This document shows, piece by piece, positions 7,596 through 16,800 of a DNA stretch of 32,554 bases. The first letter of the stretch is position 1, and each line of letters starts with the position of its first letter. The DNA is taken from NCBI GenBank assembly GCA_027452145.1, contig DAIDHB010000061.1, forward strand, positions 1 to 32,554, written 5' to 3'. The translations under genes and the position numbers were made by a program. The notes below the pieces were generated by a model. It was given only the letters and a program-made list of their open reading frames with translations. It had not been told where the DNA came from and made no database searches. This DNA comes from Planctomycetales bacterium (GTDB taxonomy: Bacteria > Planctomycetota > Planctomycetia > Isosphaerales > Isosphaeraceae).

Positions 7596-8492
7596 ATGTC
7601 CACGACGCCCGCCCGCTACCGCCTGGTGATCTTCGAGCCGATCGCGGAACCCCATCCCGTGCGCGACCTGTTCTGCCGGGCGACCGGGATGCATCCGACG
7701 GACGCCATGCTGTGGCTGGCGCGCGCGCCCGGCGCCTGGCCCAGGCCGCTCCAGGAATCGGAGGTCCGGCACCTCCTGGACGGCCTGTTTGAACTGGGCG
7801 TCGCGGCGGAAGCGTGGCGGTCGGACCTGTTCCCCGAACTGGCCCCCGCGCGGACCGTCCACCGCGCCGCCTGCCTGGCCGAGGGCTTCCGCACCGAGGG
7901 CCTGCGGGGCGAGCCGACGCACTGGGTGCCGTGGGACCGGGTCGAGCTGATCTGCGCCGGCCGGATCGCCGCGGAGGACGAGTTTCGCAACGTCCAGTCG
8001 CCGCGCTGGCCCTCGACCGTCGTGGCGGGCATCCGCGCCCTGACCCTGATGAAGCCGAACCTGCCGGCTCGCCGAGGGCGGGCCACGCGCGTCCCCCGCG
8101 ACCCGCTCGGCGAGGTGATCGTCGTCCGCCGCGAGCCCCGTGTCGCCTTCCGGATCGTCGAGAACCAGATGAACTACGCCTACCTGGGCGCCCGGCTCAG
8201 CCAGTCGGCGGCGGACAACTTCCCCGTCTTCGTGGCGGATCTCTGTGCCCGGGCCGACGACGCGTACATCACCACCTCGACCCGCGTGCTGCTCGAACGG
8301 GGCGACCCGACCGCTTGCGAATTCCCCAGCTCACAGGCGCTGCTGGACTACGCCACCCACCGCCTGCTCTGGAGCTGGTACCGCCGCGACCGCGAGGCCC
8401 AGCAGGGGTGGGATCCGGCTCCGGAGACGCCGCCCGACGCCGAGCCCGGCACCAGCGGCGACGGCGGCACCGGCGAATTCGAGATCCCGTGA
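7596..8492 (+). CDS. Uncharacterised protein with an L7/L12 C-terminal-domain-like N-terminus
   Basis: A 298-residue protein that I do not recognise as a named family. Residues 7-75 align by eye without gaps to the C-terminal domain of ribosomal protein L7/L12: the R-A-T-G turn, then A-x-x-x-L-x-x-A-P, a second helix, and a terminal L-G-V-A-A-E. The rest of the protein is a mixed alpha/beta region with no motif I can name. It ends in an acidic, Gly/Pro-rich tail (about residues 268-298). It has no signal peptide or membrane helix, so it is probably cytoplasmic. A GGGGGAG sequence about twelve bases upstream supports the ATG. It lies between the Uma2 and metK genes on the same strand, with a separate candidate promoter ahead of metK. 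The gene is very likely real from codon usage and length. Confidence 0.7.
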   Translation: MSTTPARYRLVIFEPIAEPHPVRDLFCRATGMHPTDAMLWLARAPGAWPRPLQESEVRHLLDGLFELGVAAEAWRSDLFPELAPARTVHRAACLAEGFRTEGLRGEPTHWVPWDRVELICAGRIAAEDEFRNVQSPRWPSTVVAGIRALTLMKPNLPARRGRATRVPRDPLGEVIVVRREPRVAFRIVENQMNYAYLGARLSQSAADNFPVFVADLCARADDAYITTSTRVLLERGDPTACEFPSSQALLDYATHRLLWSWYRRDREAQQGWDPAPETPPDAEPGTSGDGGTGEFEIP

Positions 8493-8526
8493 CGGGCCCA
8501 TGCGGGCATGGAGCGGCGCGGATCGC

Positions 8527-8555
8527 TTCCCAATCGGGCCGGGCCTTGCTAGACT
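8527..8555 (+). promoter_or_regulatory. Candidate metK promoter with extended -10
   Basis: TTCCCA (8527-8532), a 17-base spacer and TAGACT (8550-8555) with an extended TGC ahead of it. Transcription from here would give a leader of roughly 97 bases before the GTG at 8659. The leader has no S-adenosylmethionine riboswitch pattern that I could recognise by eye. Confidence 0.45.
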
Positions 8556-8658
8556 CAATGGCTCCAACGACGTTCCGGGACGCCGGTTCACCACGGACGC
8601 CGGGCCGTCGCGTCGCCGCGCCGGGTTATCGACGAACGACCGCAAGGAGAATCGTTTC

Positions 8659-9861
8659 GTGTCGCACCACGACCGCTACCTGTTCACCAGTGAATCCGTG
8701 TCAATGGGCCATCCCGACAAGATGGCCGATCAGATCTCCGACGGCATCCTGGACGCCATCCTCGCGCAGGACCCGCACGACCGGGTCGCCTGCGAATCGC
8801 TGCTCACCACGGGCCTGGTCTGCCTGGCCGGCGAGATCACGACCAGGGCGCTGGTCGACTACCCGTCGATCGTGCGGCAGGTGGTGCGCGACATCGGCTA
8901 CACCTCGAGCGACATGGGCTTCGACGCGACGACCTGCGCGGTGATGGTGGCGCTGGGCAAGCAGTCGCCCGACATCGCCCAGGGCGTCGACGAGGACTCG
9001 GCGAAGGGCAAGGAGATCGGCGCCGGCGACCAGGGGATGATGTTCGGGTTCGCCTGCAACGACACCCCCGAGCTGATGCCGCTGCCGATCGCCCTGGCCC
9101 ACCGGATCATCAACCGGATCACCGAGTTGCGCCAGAACGGCACGATCCCCTGGCTCCGCCCCGATGCCAAGAGCCAGGTGACCGTCGAGTACGACGGCTT
9201 CAGCCCGGTGCGCATCGACACGGTGGTCGTCTCGACCCAGCACGCGCCGAGCGTCTCGCACGACGAGATCGTCAAGACGGTGCGCGAGCAGGTCATCCTG
9301 CCGGTGCTGCCGCGCGAGCTGGTCGACGACGCGCTGAAGTTCCACATCAACCCGACGGGCAAGTTCGTCATCGGCGGCCCGCACGGGGATTCGGGCGTGA
9401 CCGGCCGGAAGATCATCGTCGATACCTACGGCGGCATGGGCCGGCACGGCGGCGGGGCGTTCAGCGGCAAGGACCCCACAAAGGTCGATCGCTCGGCCGC
9501 CTACATGGCGCGCTACGTCGCCAAGAACGTGGTGGCCGCCGGGCTCGCCGAGCGTTGCGAGATCCAGCTCGCCTACGCGATCGGGGTCTCCGCGCCGGTC
9601 AGCGTGCACGTCGACACCCAGGGCACGGGCCTGATGGGCGTCAACGACACGATGATCGCCGAGCTGGTCCGCCGCACCTTCCCGCTGACCCCCTCGGGCA
9701 TCATCAAGCACCTCGACCTGCGCCGGCCGATCTATCGCAAGACGGCCAGCGGCGGCCACTTCGGCCGCACCGAGCCCGAGTTCACCTGGGAGAAGACCGA
9801 CAAGGCCAAGGCGCTGCACGACGCCGCCAGGGCGCTCACCAGCGAGACCGTCATGGCCTGA
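8659..9861 (+). CDS. metK: S-adenosylmethionine synthetase
   Basis: Makes S-adenosylmethionine, the main methyl donor, from methionine and ATP; a cytoplasmic homotetramer needing Mg2+ and K+. The 400-residue protein has every family signature: [13 protein letters not shown] near residue 16, [10 protein letters not shown] in the middle, and [19 protein letters not shown]. The GTG at 8659 was chosen over upstream in-frame starts because AAGGAGA (8644-8650) lies eight bases ahead and the N-terminus [12 protein letters not shown] matches the family. It lies upstream of a galactokinase gene but is separated from it by a pentamer repeat and 186 bases, so it is probably a separate unit. Confidence 0.98.
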   Translation: MSHHDRYLFTSESVSMGHPDKMADQISDGILDAILAQDPHDRVACESLLTTGLVCLAGEITTRALVDYPSIVRQVVRDIGYTSSDMGFDATTCAVMVALGKQSPDIAQGVDEDSAKGKEIGAGDQGMMFGFACNDTPELMPLPIALAHRIINRITELRQNGTIPWLRPDAKSQVTVEYDGFSPVRIDTVVVSTQHAPSVSHDEIVKTVREQVILPVLPRELVDDALKFHINPTGKFVIGGPHGDSGVTGRKIIVDTYGGMGRHGGGAFSGKDPTKVDRSAAYMARYVAKNVVAAGLAERCEIQLAYAIGVSAPVSVHVDTQGTGLMGVNDTMIAELVRRTFPLTPSGIIKHLDLRRPIYRKTASGGHFGRTEPEFTWEKTDKAKALHDAARALTSETVMA

Positions 9862-9910
9862 GCTGAGCTGAGCCGAGCTGAGCTGAGCCGAGCCGAGCCG
9901 AGTTGAGTTG
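9859..9910. repeat. Pentamer tandem repeat (TGAGC/CGAGC)n
   Basis: Ten degenerate copies of TGAGC, CGAGC or TGAGT begin exactly at the TGA stop codon of metK, so the first unit contains the stop. The array fills the start of the gap before the galactokinase gene. Confidence 0.85.
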
Positions 9911-10047
9911 TGTGGGCACGATTGCGGATCGCCGATCGTCGGGACGAGCCGGCTGGCCGATCAGGCCCGGTCCGGTTCGCCCCCCCGGTCGGCGATCGTG
10001 CGATGATTCTGATCAGGATCGTTGAACCCATCGCGGGAGATGCGGCA

Positions 10048-11289
10048 ATGCCTGCCTCCTGGGACGCCCTGGCGGGACGCGCCCGCGCCGCCTTCGCGGA
10101 CCGCTTCGGCGGCGAACCCGCGGTGATGGGCTGCGCGCCGGGGCGCGTCGAACTGCTGGGAAACCACACCGATTACAACGGCGGGCTGGTCATCGCCGCG
10201 GCCATCGACCGCGCCACGATCGTCCTCGGCCGGCGGGCCGAGGGCCGCGAGGGGCGGTTCGCCTCGGCCGGCTTCGGCGAGATCGACGCCTTCCCGCTCG
10301 ACGCGATCGAGCGAACCGAGCCGGGAAGCTGGACCCGCTACACCCGCGGCGTCTGCTGGGCACTGACCGACTGGGCCGGCCCGCTCGTCTCCGGGTTCGA
10401 CGCCATCATCGCCGGGGACGTCCCGCTCGGCGCGGGGCTCTCCAGCTCGGCGAGCCTCCAGGCCGCGGTCGCCTGGTTTTTGATCCAGCTCGGCCTGGTG
10501 CCGAATCGGCCGGGGACCGACTTCACCCGCGACATCGGCGACCTGCACCGCATGGAGCTCGCCATGACCCTCAGGCGCTCGGAGAACGAGTTCGTCGGAG
10601 TCGGATCCGGCCTGCTCGACCAGTTCTCCAGCCTGTTCGGCCGGGCGGACCACGCGCTGTTCCTCGATTGCGAGACCCTGGTCCACGACCGTCTGCCCCT
10701 GGGCAACCCGGCGCCGGCGATCGTGGTGTGCGACTCAAAAACCTCGCGACGCCTGGCCGACGGCATGTACGACCAGCGCCGCGCCGAGTGCGAGCGGATC
10801 GTCGACGTCTACCGCGACAGGATCCCCCACAAGGGCGAGTTCCGGCTCTCGTGGGTTCGGCTCGACCAGCTCGAGGCCGACTGGGACCATCTCGACCCGG
10901 TCGGCCGCCTGCGGGCGCGCCACGTCCTGAGCGAGAACGAGCGGGTGCGCCAGGGCGTCGAGGCGCTCAAGGCCGGGGATGTCCCGGCGTTCGGCCGCCT
11001 GATGTCGGCCTCGCACGCCTCCAGCCGCGACGACTTCGAGAACAGCTCGCCGGCGCTCGACGCCCTGGTCGAGTCCGCCGCGTCGTCGCCCGGCTTCCTC
11101 GGCGGCAAGCTCTCCGGCGCCGGCTGGGCGGGCTGCACGGTCAACCTCGTCCGGGCCGAGCAGGCTGACGCCTTCGCCGAGTCCGTGCGGACCGATTACG
11201 CCCGGCGCACGGGGCTCGTCCCGGAAGTCCACGTCTGCCGTGCGGCCGACGGTGCCTTCGGCCGCGACCTCGGCGTGGACGCAGGCTAA
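10048..11289 (+). CDS. Galactokinase-family GHMP kinase
   Basis: A 413-residue GHMP-superfamily kinase that phosphorylates a sugar, probably galactose, at C1 (Leloir pathway). The signature G-R-V-E-L-L-G-N-H-T-D-Y-N lies at 32-44, the ATP-binding loop is P-L-G-A-G-L-S-S-S-A-S, the catalytic Asp lies in G-L-L-D-Q-F-S-S, and G-K-L-S-G-A-G-W-A-G-C is near the C-terminus. One oddity: the normally conserved Glu of G-E-H-T-D-Y, which contacts the sugar, is Asn here (Asn39). This could change the substrate. The ATG at 10048 was chosen over in-frame 10003 because GGGAGA lies seven bases upstream and the N-terminal length then fits. No other galactose-pathway gene lies nearby, so I leave the symbol blank. 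Confidence 0.87.
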   Translation: MPASWDALAGRARAAFADRFGGEPAVMGCAPGRVELLGNHTDYNGGLVIAAAIDRATIVLGRRAEGREGRFASAGFGEIDAFPLDAIERTEPGSWTRYTRGVCWALTDWAGPLVSGFDAIIAGDVPLGAGLSSSASLQAAVAWFLIQLGLVPNRPGTDFTRDIGDLHRMELAMTLRRSENEFVGVGSGLLDQFSSLFGRADHALFLDCETLVHDRLPLGNPAPAIVVCDSKTSRRLADGMYDQRRAECERIVDVYRDRIPHKGEFRLSWVRLDQLEADWDHLDPVGRLRARHVLSENERVRQGVEALKAGDVPAFGRLMSASHASSRDDFENSSPALDALVESAASSPGFLGGKLSGAGWAGCTVNLVRAEQADAFAESVRTDYARRTGLVPEVHVCRAADGAFGRDLGVDAG

Positions 11290-11372
11290 CCGGCCCGTAC
11301 AGAATGGGGACTGGCTCCGCGTGTTCGAGGGGCCGTCTTCGTACGTCGCTACGCCCGCGCGAGGGAGATCGC

Positions 11373-11804
11373 ATGCCCTGGCCCAGGATACTCGCCGACC
11401 TGATCGTCGTCCTGCACGCGGCGTTCGTCGCCTTCGTCGTCCTTGGGTTGCTGCTGATCCTGCTCGGCATTGCGTTCCGCTGGGGCTGGGTGCGCAACAT
11501 GTGGTTCCGCTCGCTGCACCTGGCCGCGATCGGGTTCGTCGTGCTCGAGGCGGTGATTGGCATGACCTGCCCGCTCACCGACTGGGAGAAGCGCCTCCGC
11601 GAACTCGCCGGCGAGGCCGCCTATCCCGGTGATTTCATCGGTCACTGGGCGCACGAGCTGATCTTCTACGACGCCGAGCCGTGGGTCTTCACGGCGGGCT
11701 ACATTGCGTTCGGCCTGGCCGTGCTGGCGGCCTTCGTCCTGGCGCCGCCCCGGTGGCGGCGGCCGTCGATCGAGGCTTCCGCGACGGCTCCGCAACAAGG
11801 GTGA
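11373..11804 (+). CDS. DUF2784 small membrane protein
   Basis: A 143-residue protein that matches the DUF2784 pattern: an N-terminal helix (I-L-A-D-L-I-V-V-L-H-A-A-F-V-A-F), a second helix containing V-L-E-A-V-I-G-M-T-C-P-L-T-D-W-E, the segment A-G-E-A-A-Y-P-G-D-F-I-G-H, and a third helix near the C-terminus. It is an inner-membrane protein of unknown function. The ATG at 11373 has GAGGGAG five bases upstream, and the frame's upstream extension has no support. It follows the galactokinase gene by 83 bases on the same strand and could share its transcript. Confidence 0.85.
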   Translation: MPWPRILADLIVVLHAAFVAFVVLGLLLILLGIAFRWGWVRNMWFRSLHLAAIGFVVLEAVIGMTCPLTDWEKRLRELAGEAAYPGDFIGHWAHELIFYDAEPWVFTAGYIAFGLAVLAAFVLAPPRWRRPSIEASATAPQQG

Positions 11805-11820
11805 GACAGACACGAGAGGT

Positions 11821-11856
11821 CCGCCGGCGGAAGATCGGCGGATTTTCGGCCTTTTT
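11821..11856 (+). terminator. GC hairpin followed by T-rich run, candidate terminator
   Basis: CCGCCG (11821-11826) pairs with CGGCGG (11836-11841) across a 9-base loop. ATTTT and, shortly after, TTTTT (11852-11856) follow. It lies between the DUF2784 stop and the Shine-Dalgarno sequence of the next gene, so it could end the upstream transcript or act in the leader of the downstream gene. Confidence 0.4.
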
Positions 11857-11871
11857 CCCGAGGAACTCCTC

Positions 11872-13092
11872 ATGAAGCGCTTCATCGGAAGCCGTGCCTT
11901 GCGGGCGATGGTCATCGCGGCGACGCTGGCGGGCCTGACGTCGTGGACGCTGCTGGCCGAAACGTGCCTGTCGCCGTATGTGAAACGCCTGGGCCGGCAG
12001 GAGAAGTACCTGTACGTCTTCTGCGTGGACGCCGACGCCAGGGACAACGACTTCGTCGCGGTGATCGACGTCGACCCCGACAGCGCGAAGTACGGCACGC
12101 TGATCCACACCCTCGACCTGGGGACGAAGGGAAACGAGACGCACCACTGGGGCTACACCGACGATCGGACGCGGATCTGGGCGGGCGGACTCCTGTCGAG
12201 CCGGATCTGGATCCTCGACGTGGCGACCGACCCGGCGAAGCCCCGGATCGAGAAGGTGCTGGATAATGTCACGGCGACGACGGGCCTATCCGGCCCGCAC
12301 ACCTACTACGCCCTGCCGGGCCGGATGCTGATCAGCTTCCTGGGCGCGGGCGACGGCGGCCTGCCGGCCGGTTTCGCCGAGTTCACCAACGACGGCAAGT
12401 TCATCCGCCGGATCGAGAACCCCGCCGAGGCGCCCTACGGCTACGACGTCGCGATCAAGCCGAACCTGAACCGGATGGTCAGCAGCAGCTTCACGCCGAT
12501 GCGGAACTACAGGAAGCCGCTGGCGCAGATGGACCTGAAGGACTTCGGCCGCGAGCTGACCGTGTGGGACTTCAAGGAGCGGAAGCCGCTCCAGGTCGGC
12601 AAGGCCGGCCTGGCCCCGCTGGAGGTGCGCTGGAGCCTCAAGCCCGAGAATAATTACGGGTTCACCAACTGCGCGCTGGATAACTCGATCTGGCTGTTCA
12701 AGGGAAACGGCGGCTCGTACGAGTTCAAAAAGGTCGCCGACACCGGCGCCATGCCCGTCGACCTGCGCCAGAGCCCGGACGACCGCTATCTCTACGTGAG
12801 CTGCTTCGGGGATAACACGATTCAGCAGTGGGACGTGAGCGACCCCGAGCATCCGAAGCTCACGAGCACCGTCGCCCCGGTCGTCCAGCCGAACATGATG
12901 CACGTCACCGGCGACGGCAAGCGGATGTACGTCTCCAACTCGCTGCTCTCCACCCTCGACCACTCGGGCCGGTTCTACGTCCGGCTGATCCACGTCGGCC
13001 CCGATGGCATGAAGGTCGATCCGTTCTTCAACGTCGACCTGAACAATCTCCCGACCGGACCGGCACGTGGGCATGACATGCTCATTAACTGA
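11872..13092 (+). CDS. Exported SBP56 family protein, probable methanethiol oxidase
   Basis: A 406-residue member of the selenium-binding protein 56 family (SELENBP1/MtoX). Characterised members are copper-dependent methanethiol oxidases that make formaldehyde, H2S and H2O2. A Sec signal peptide is visible (K-R-F-I-G-S-R then a hydrophobic stretch, likely cleaved after L-L-A near residue 30), so the mature seven-bladed propeller acts outside the cytoplasm. Family marks include D-F-V-A-V-I-D-V-D-P, T-H-H-W-G-Y near residue 90, L-L-S-S-R-I-W-I-L-D-V, G-P-H-T-Y-Y-A-L-P and a C-terminal R-G-H-D. It is shorter than human SELENBP1 (472 residues). AGGAA six bases upstream fixes the ATG. The family is clear, but oxidase activity is inferred. 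Confidence 0.88.
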   Translation: MKRFIGSRALRAMVIAATLAGLTSWTLLAETCLSPYVKRLGRQEKYLYVFCVDADARDNDFVAVIDVDPDSAKYGTLIHTLDLGTKGNETHHWGYTDDRTRIWAGGLLSSRIWILDVATDPAKPRIEKVLDNVTATTGLSGPHTYYALPGRMLISFLGAGDGGLPAGFAEFTNDGKFIRRIENPAEAPYGYDVAIKPNLNRMVSSSFTPMRNYRKPLAQMDLKDFGRELTVWDFKERKPLQVGKAGLAPLEVRWSLKPENNYGFTNCALDNSIWLFKGNGGSYEFKKVADTGAMPVDLRQSPDDRYLYVSCFGDNTIQQWDVSDPEHPKLTSTVAPVVQPNMMHVTGDGKRMYVSNSLLSTLDHSGRFYVRLIHVGPDGMKVDPFFNVDLNNLPTGPARGHDMLIN

Positions 13093-13211
13093 AAGACCCG
13101 GCAGGTCGGGCCGCGGATCGCCTCGCCTCTCGCGCACTGGCGGGGGACGGTCGCGAGACCGCGTCATCGCGCGGCGGGCGACCGGATGACTCTCGGAGTG
13201 AGGCTGGTCAC

Positions 13212-13832
13212 ATGGCCGGATCGGACGCCAGGACGACCGTGATGGTCCAGTTGCTCGAACGCATGAAAGGCGGTGATCGCCAGGCGCGTGATGAGCTGGT
13301 CCGCGCCTTCGAGGGCCGCCTCGAACACCTCGCCGCGAAAATGCTCCGGAGCTACCCGAGCGTGGGGCGCTGGGTCGAAGCGGGGGATGTCCTCCAGGGC
13401 TCGCTCCTGCGGCTGTTGCGCGCGCTCGAGTCGGTACAGCCCGAGTCGACCCGCGCCTTCTTCGGCCTGGCCGCCGAGCAGATTCGCCGCGAGCTGCTCG
13501 ACCTGGCCCGACACTTCTACGGCCCCCACGGCCTCGGGGCCAACCACGACAGCGTCGGGGCCGGCTCCGCCGCGGGCCGGCAGGTCGTCGCCCCCGCCGA
13601 CCCGGGCGACGACGATCTCGAGCGCTGGTGCCGCTTCCACGAAGAGGTGGCCAGGCTCCCGGCCGAGGAGCGTGAAGTCGTCGGCCTGATCTATTATCAT
13701 GGATGGACACAGGCTCAGGTCGCCGAGCTGATCCAGGTCAATGTCCGGACGGTCCGCCGCCGCTGGGAGGCGGCCCTGGTCAAGCTGCACCGGGAGCTGA
13801 AGGACGCGGAGGAGCCGGGCGGCGGCTCGTGA
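13212..13832 (+). CDS. ECF-type RNA polymerase sigma factor
   Basis: A 206-residue sigma-70 family factor with region 2 at about 15-95 (including V-E-A-G-D-V-L-Q-G-S-L-L-R-L) and region 4 at about 145-195, ending in the helix-turn-helix W-T-Q-A-Q-V-A-E-L-I-Q-V-N-V-R-T-V-R-R-R-W. It resembles the planctomycete-expanded group of extracytoplasmic function sigma factors, which lack a classic anti-sigma partner. The TGA stop overlaps the GTG start of the following kinase gene (GTGA), so the two are one operon and probably one signalling unit in which the kinase acts on, or together with, the sigma factor. GAGG about eight bases upstream supports the ATG. Confidence 0.93.
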   Translation: MAGSDARTTVMVQLLERMKGGDRQARDELVRAFEGRLEHLAAKMLRSYPSVGRWVEAGDVLQGSLLRLLRALESVQPESTRAFFGLAAEQIRRELLDLARHFYGPHGLGANHDSVGAGSAAGRQVVAPADPGDDDLERWCRFHEEVARLPAEEREVVGLIYYHGWTQAQVAELIQVNVRTVRRRWEAALVKLHRELKDAEEPGGGS

Positions 13833-16800
13833 GCATCGAAGAGGATCTTCCCCGGCGTCGGAGGCGAATCCCCTTGGAAGACCGTTCGACGGTCGACGAT
13901 CTGCTGCGGCGCTGGCTGAGCGCCAGGGATCGCGATCCATCCCTCACGATCGAGGACCTCTGCCGCCACGACCCCGCGGAATCCGCCGAGATGAGGGAAC
14001 GCCTCCGGGCTGTCGCCTCGATGATGGCGTTCCTCGGGGTCGATGCCGAGGAGTTGCCGGCCGAGGCGCACTCGACCGATGACGACGGATCCGACCGCCC
14101 ACCGCCCACGATGATGATGGAGGAGGACGGCGAGGGTGCGGGTCGGGCCGGCCCGCCGTCGGAGCTGCGGATCCCGGGGTATGAGGTCCTGGGCGAGCTG
14201 GGCCGGGGCGGCATGGGGGTGGTGTACCGCGCCCGGCAGCGGAGCCTCGATCGCGTCGTCGCGCTCAAGATGATCCTGGCGGCGTCGCACGCGAGCCCGA
14301 CGGCGATCGCCCGGTTCCTCCACGAGGCCAGGATCATCGCCCAGCTCGCGCATCCCCACATCGTGCAGGTGTTCGACTACGGGAGCCACGAGGGCAAGCC
14401 CTATTTCTCGCTCGAATATCTGGAAGGCGGCACGCTCGCCGATGCCCTCCGGGGCGAGCCCCAGGCCCCGGCCAGGGCGGCGCAGATGCTGGAGTCCCTG
14501 GCGGGGGCGGTGCAGGCGGCCCACGAGCGGGGCATCGTGCACCGCGATCTGAAGCCGGCCAATGTCCTGCTGGCCGCCGACGGCACGCCCAGGATCACCG
14601 ATTTCGGCGTGGCCAAGCGGAGCGACTCGGTCATGACCGCGACCGGGGACATCCTCGGCACCCCCAGTTACATGGCGCCCGAACAGGCCGGAGGCAAGGC
14701 CGAACAGGTCGGGCCCGCCGCCGACATCTATGCGCTGGGAGCGATCCTGTACGAAATGTTGACTGGCCGGCCTCCCTTCCGCGGGGCGTCGGCCTGGGAG
14801 ACGATCCAGCTCGTGGTCCATTCCGATTCGGTCGCGCCCCGCGAGCTTCAGCCGACGGTCCCGCGCGACCTGGAGACGATTTGCCTCAAATGCCTCGAGA
14901 AGGAGCCGGCCCGGCGCTACGCGACGGCGGAAGACCTCGCCGTCGACCTGCGGCGCTTCCGTAGCGGCGAGCCGATCCTGGCCCGCCCGGTCGGGCCGCT
15001 GGAACGCTCGGCCCGGTGGTGCCGCCGCAACAAAACGGTGGCCGCCTCGCTGGCGGCGGTCGCCCTGTCTCTGCTGGCGGCCCTCGCCGTGTCGACCGTC
15101 GCCGGGTTCCGCGCCGAGCACGCCCGGCAGGCCGCGGCCCAGCAGGCGATCAGCGAGGGCCAGGCCAAACGCGAGGCCGTCGAGGCCCGCCGCGACGTCC
15201 AGCGGCAACTGATCGACCTGTCGACCGAATCCGGCCTGGCCGCCGCCCGCGACGGCGACCATGCGCTGGCCCTGCTCTGGTTCGCCCGGACGGCCGGGCT
15301 CTCCGGCGGTTACCCGGAGCGAGAGGAGCTGAGCCGGACCCGATACGCCAACTGGCTCCGCCACGTGTGGACCCCGGAAGGTAAGACGGAGGTCCCGGGC
15401 TTCCGCCGGGGGCAGGACCGGTTCCGGCAGCTCGCATTCTCGCCGGATGGCAAGTACGTCCTGGCCCTCGCCGGCGCGGGGGGCTGTCTGGTCTGGGACC
15501 GGCCCGGGGGCCGCCTCGTCCCGCTCCCGGCGTCCGCGGCCGGGGCGACGGCCGCCGCCTGGGAACCGAGGACCGGCATGCTCGCCGTCGGCGGCCGGGA
15601 GGGGAGCATCCGCTTGCTGGCCCCGCCGGCCTTCACGCCCGTCGAGGAATTGTCGGCCGAGGGCGACGTCGCCGTACTGGCGTTCAGCCGAGACGCCCGA
15701 CGCCTCGCCTGGGGCGGGAGCAAGGGGGCGAGGGTCTGGGACCGGCAGGCCCGGCGATACAGCACGCCGCCCCTGGCGCATGGCGGGTCGGTGGTGACCC
15801 TCTCCTTCAGCGAGGACGGCGCGATGCTGGCGACGTCCGCACGCGACCAGAAGGCACGGGTCTTCCGCGCCGATTCCGATCGACCGGATCCTGTCTTCCC
15901 CCCGGTCCCCCATGTCCCGGCCGATTACGGCATCAATCACGGCGGACCCGAGCGCGTCGCGCCGCGATTCGCGGCACGCGACCAGGCGATCCTGACGGTG
16001 GAGAGGATCGGCGCTCTCTACAACCTCCGATGGCGATCAGCCGCGACGGGCGAGATCCTCATGACGAACGGGACTCAGCCCGGTCACGACTTCCTCGGCG
16101 CATTCGAAGTGAGCCCCAACGGCGAGCGCGTGGCCGCAGCCTGGAAGGACGGCGTTTACCGGATATGGGACGCTTCGAGTCGAACACTCCTCGCCTCGGT
16201 ACCGATCGGGGCGCTCGACTGGTGCGAGGACCTCGTCTTTTCATCCGATAGCCGGGTCCTGATCACGTGCGGGCACGATATGAAAGCCCAGGCCTGGTCG
16301 GTGGACGATCAGCACAACCTCAATCTGATCCCCTCTTCGCCGCCGATCTGGCACTCGACCCAGGCCGTCCGGGTCGCCCTCTCCAGGGACCGGGCCCATC
16401 TTGCGGTCGCCCTCTGGGACGGCACAATCTGCCTGTGGCGCGCTCCCGAGGGGCCGCCGATCGCATATCGGTTCGAGGCGGGCGGGCCTACCTGGCCGGC
16501 GCTCTCCCCGGATCGTCGACTCGTCCTGCCCAGGGGTACGAGCTTTCGCGGGGGGACGTTGCGGGAGATTCGCGTACACGACGCGACGACGGGTGAGGTA
16601 GCCGGCCCCAAGCTCGAGCCGGGCGGCATCGTGGTCGACGCGGCCTTCAGCCCGAACGGCGACCAGGTGGCCATCGCGGCCCTGACGTCCCAGACTCCCG
16701 CGGAGCGCGACCGGCGAATCTTCCTGACCGGCGGCGAGGCAGGAAACGTCCAGCTTTGGGACTGGAAGGCCGGGCGGCGTCTCGTCGGCCCCGTACCGAT

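Noticed and set aside
8556..8658. Possible S-adenosylmethionine riboswitch in the metK leader
   Set aside because: The leader is about 100 bases and GC-rich, but I could not find the conserved core of any SAM riboswitch class by eye. A covariance-model search would settle it.
13715..15940. 741-codon minus-strand open frame opposite the kinase gene
   Set aside because: It is a shadow of the kinase reading frame: composition is skewed, no domain is visible and there is no ribosome site.
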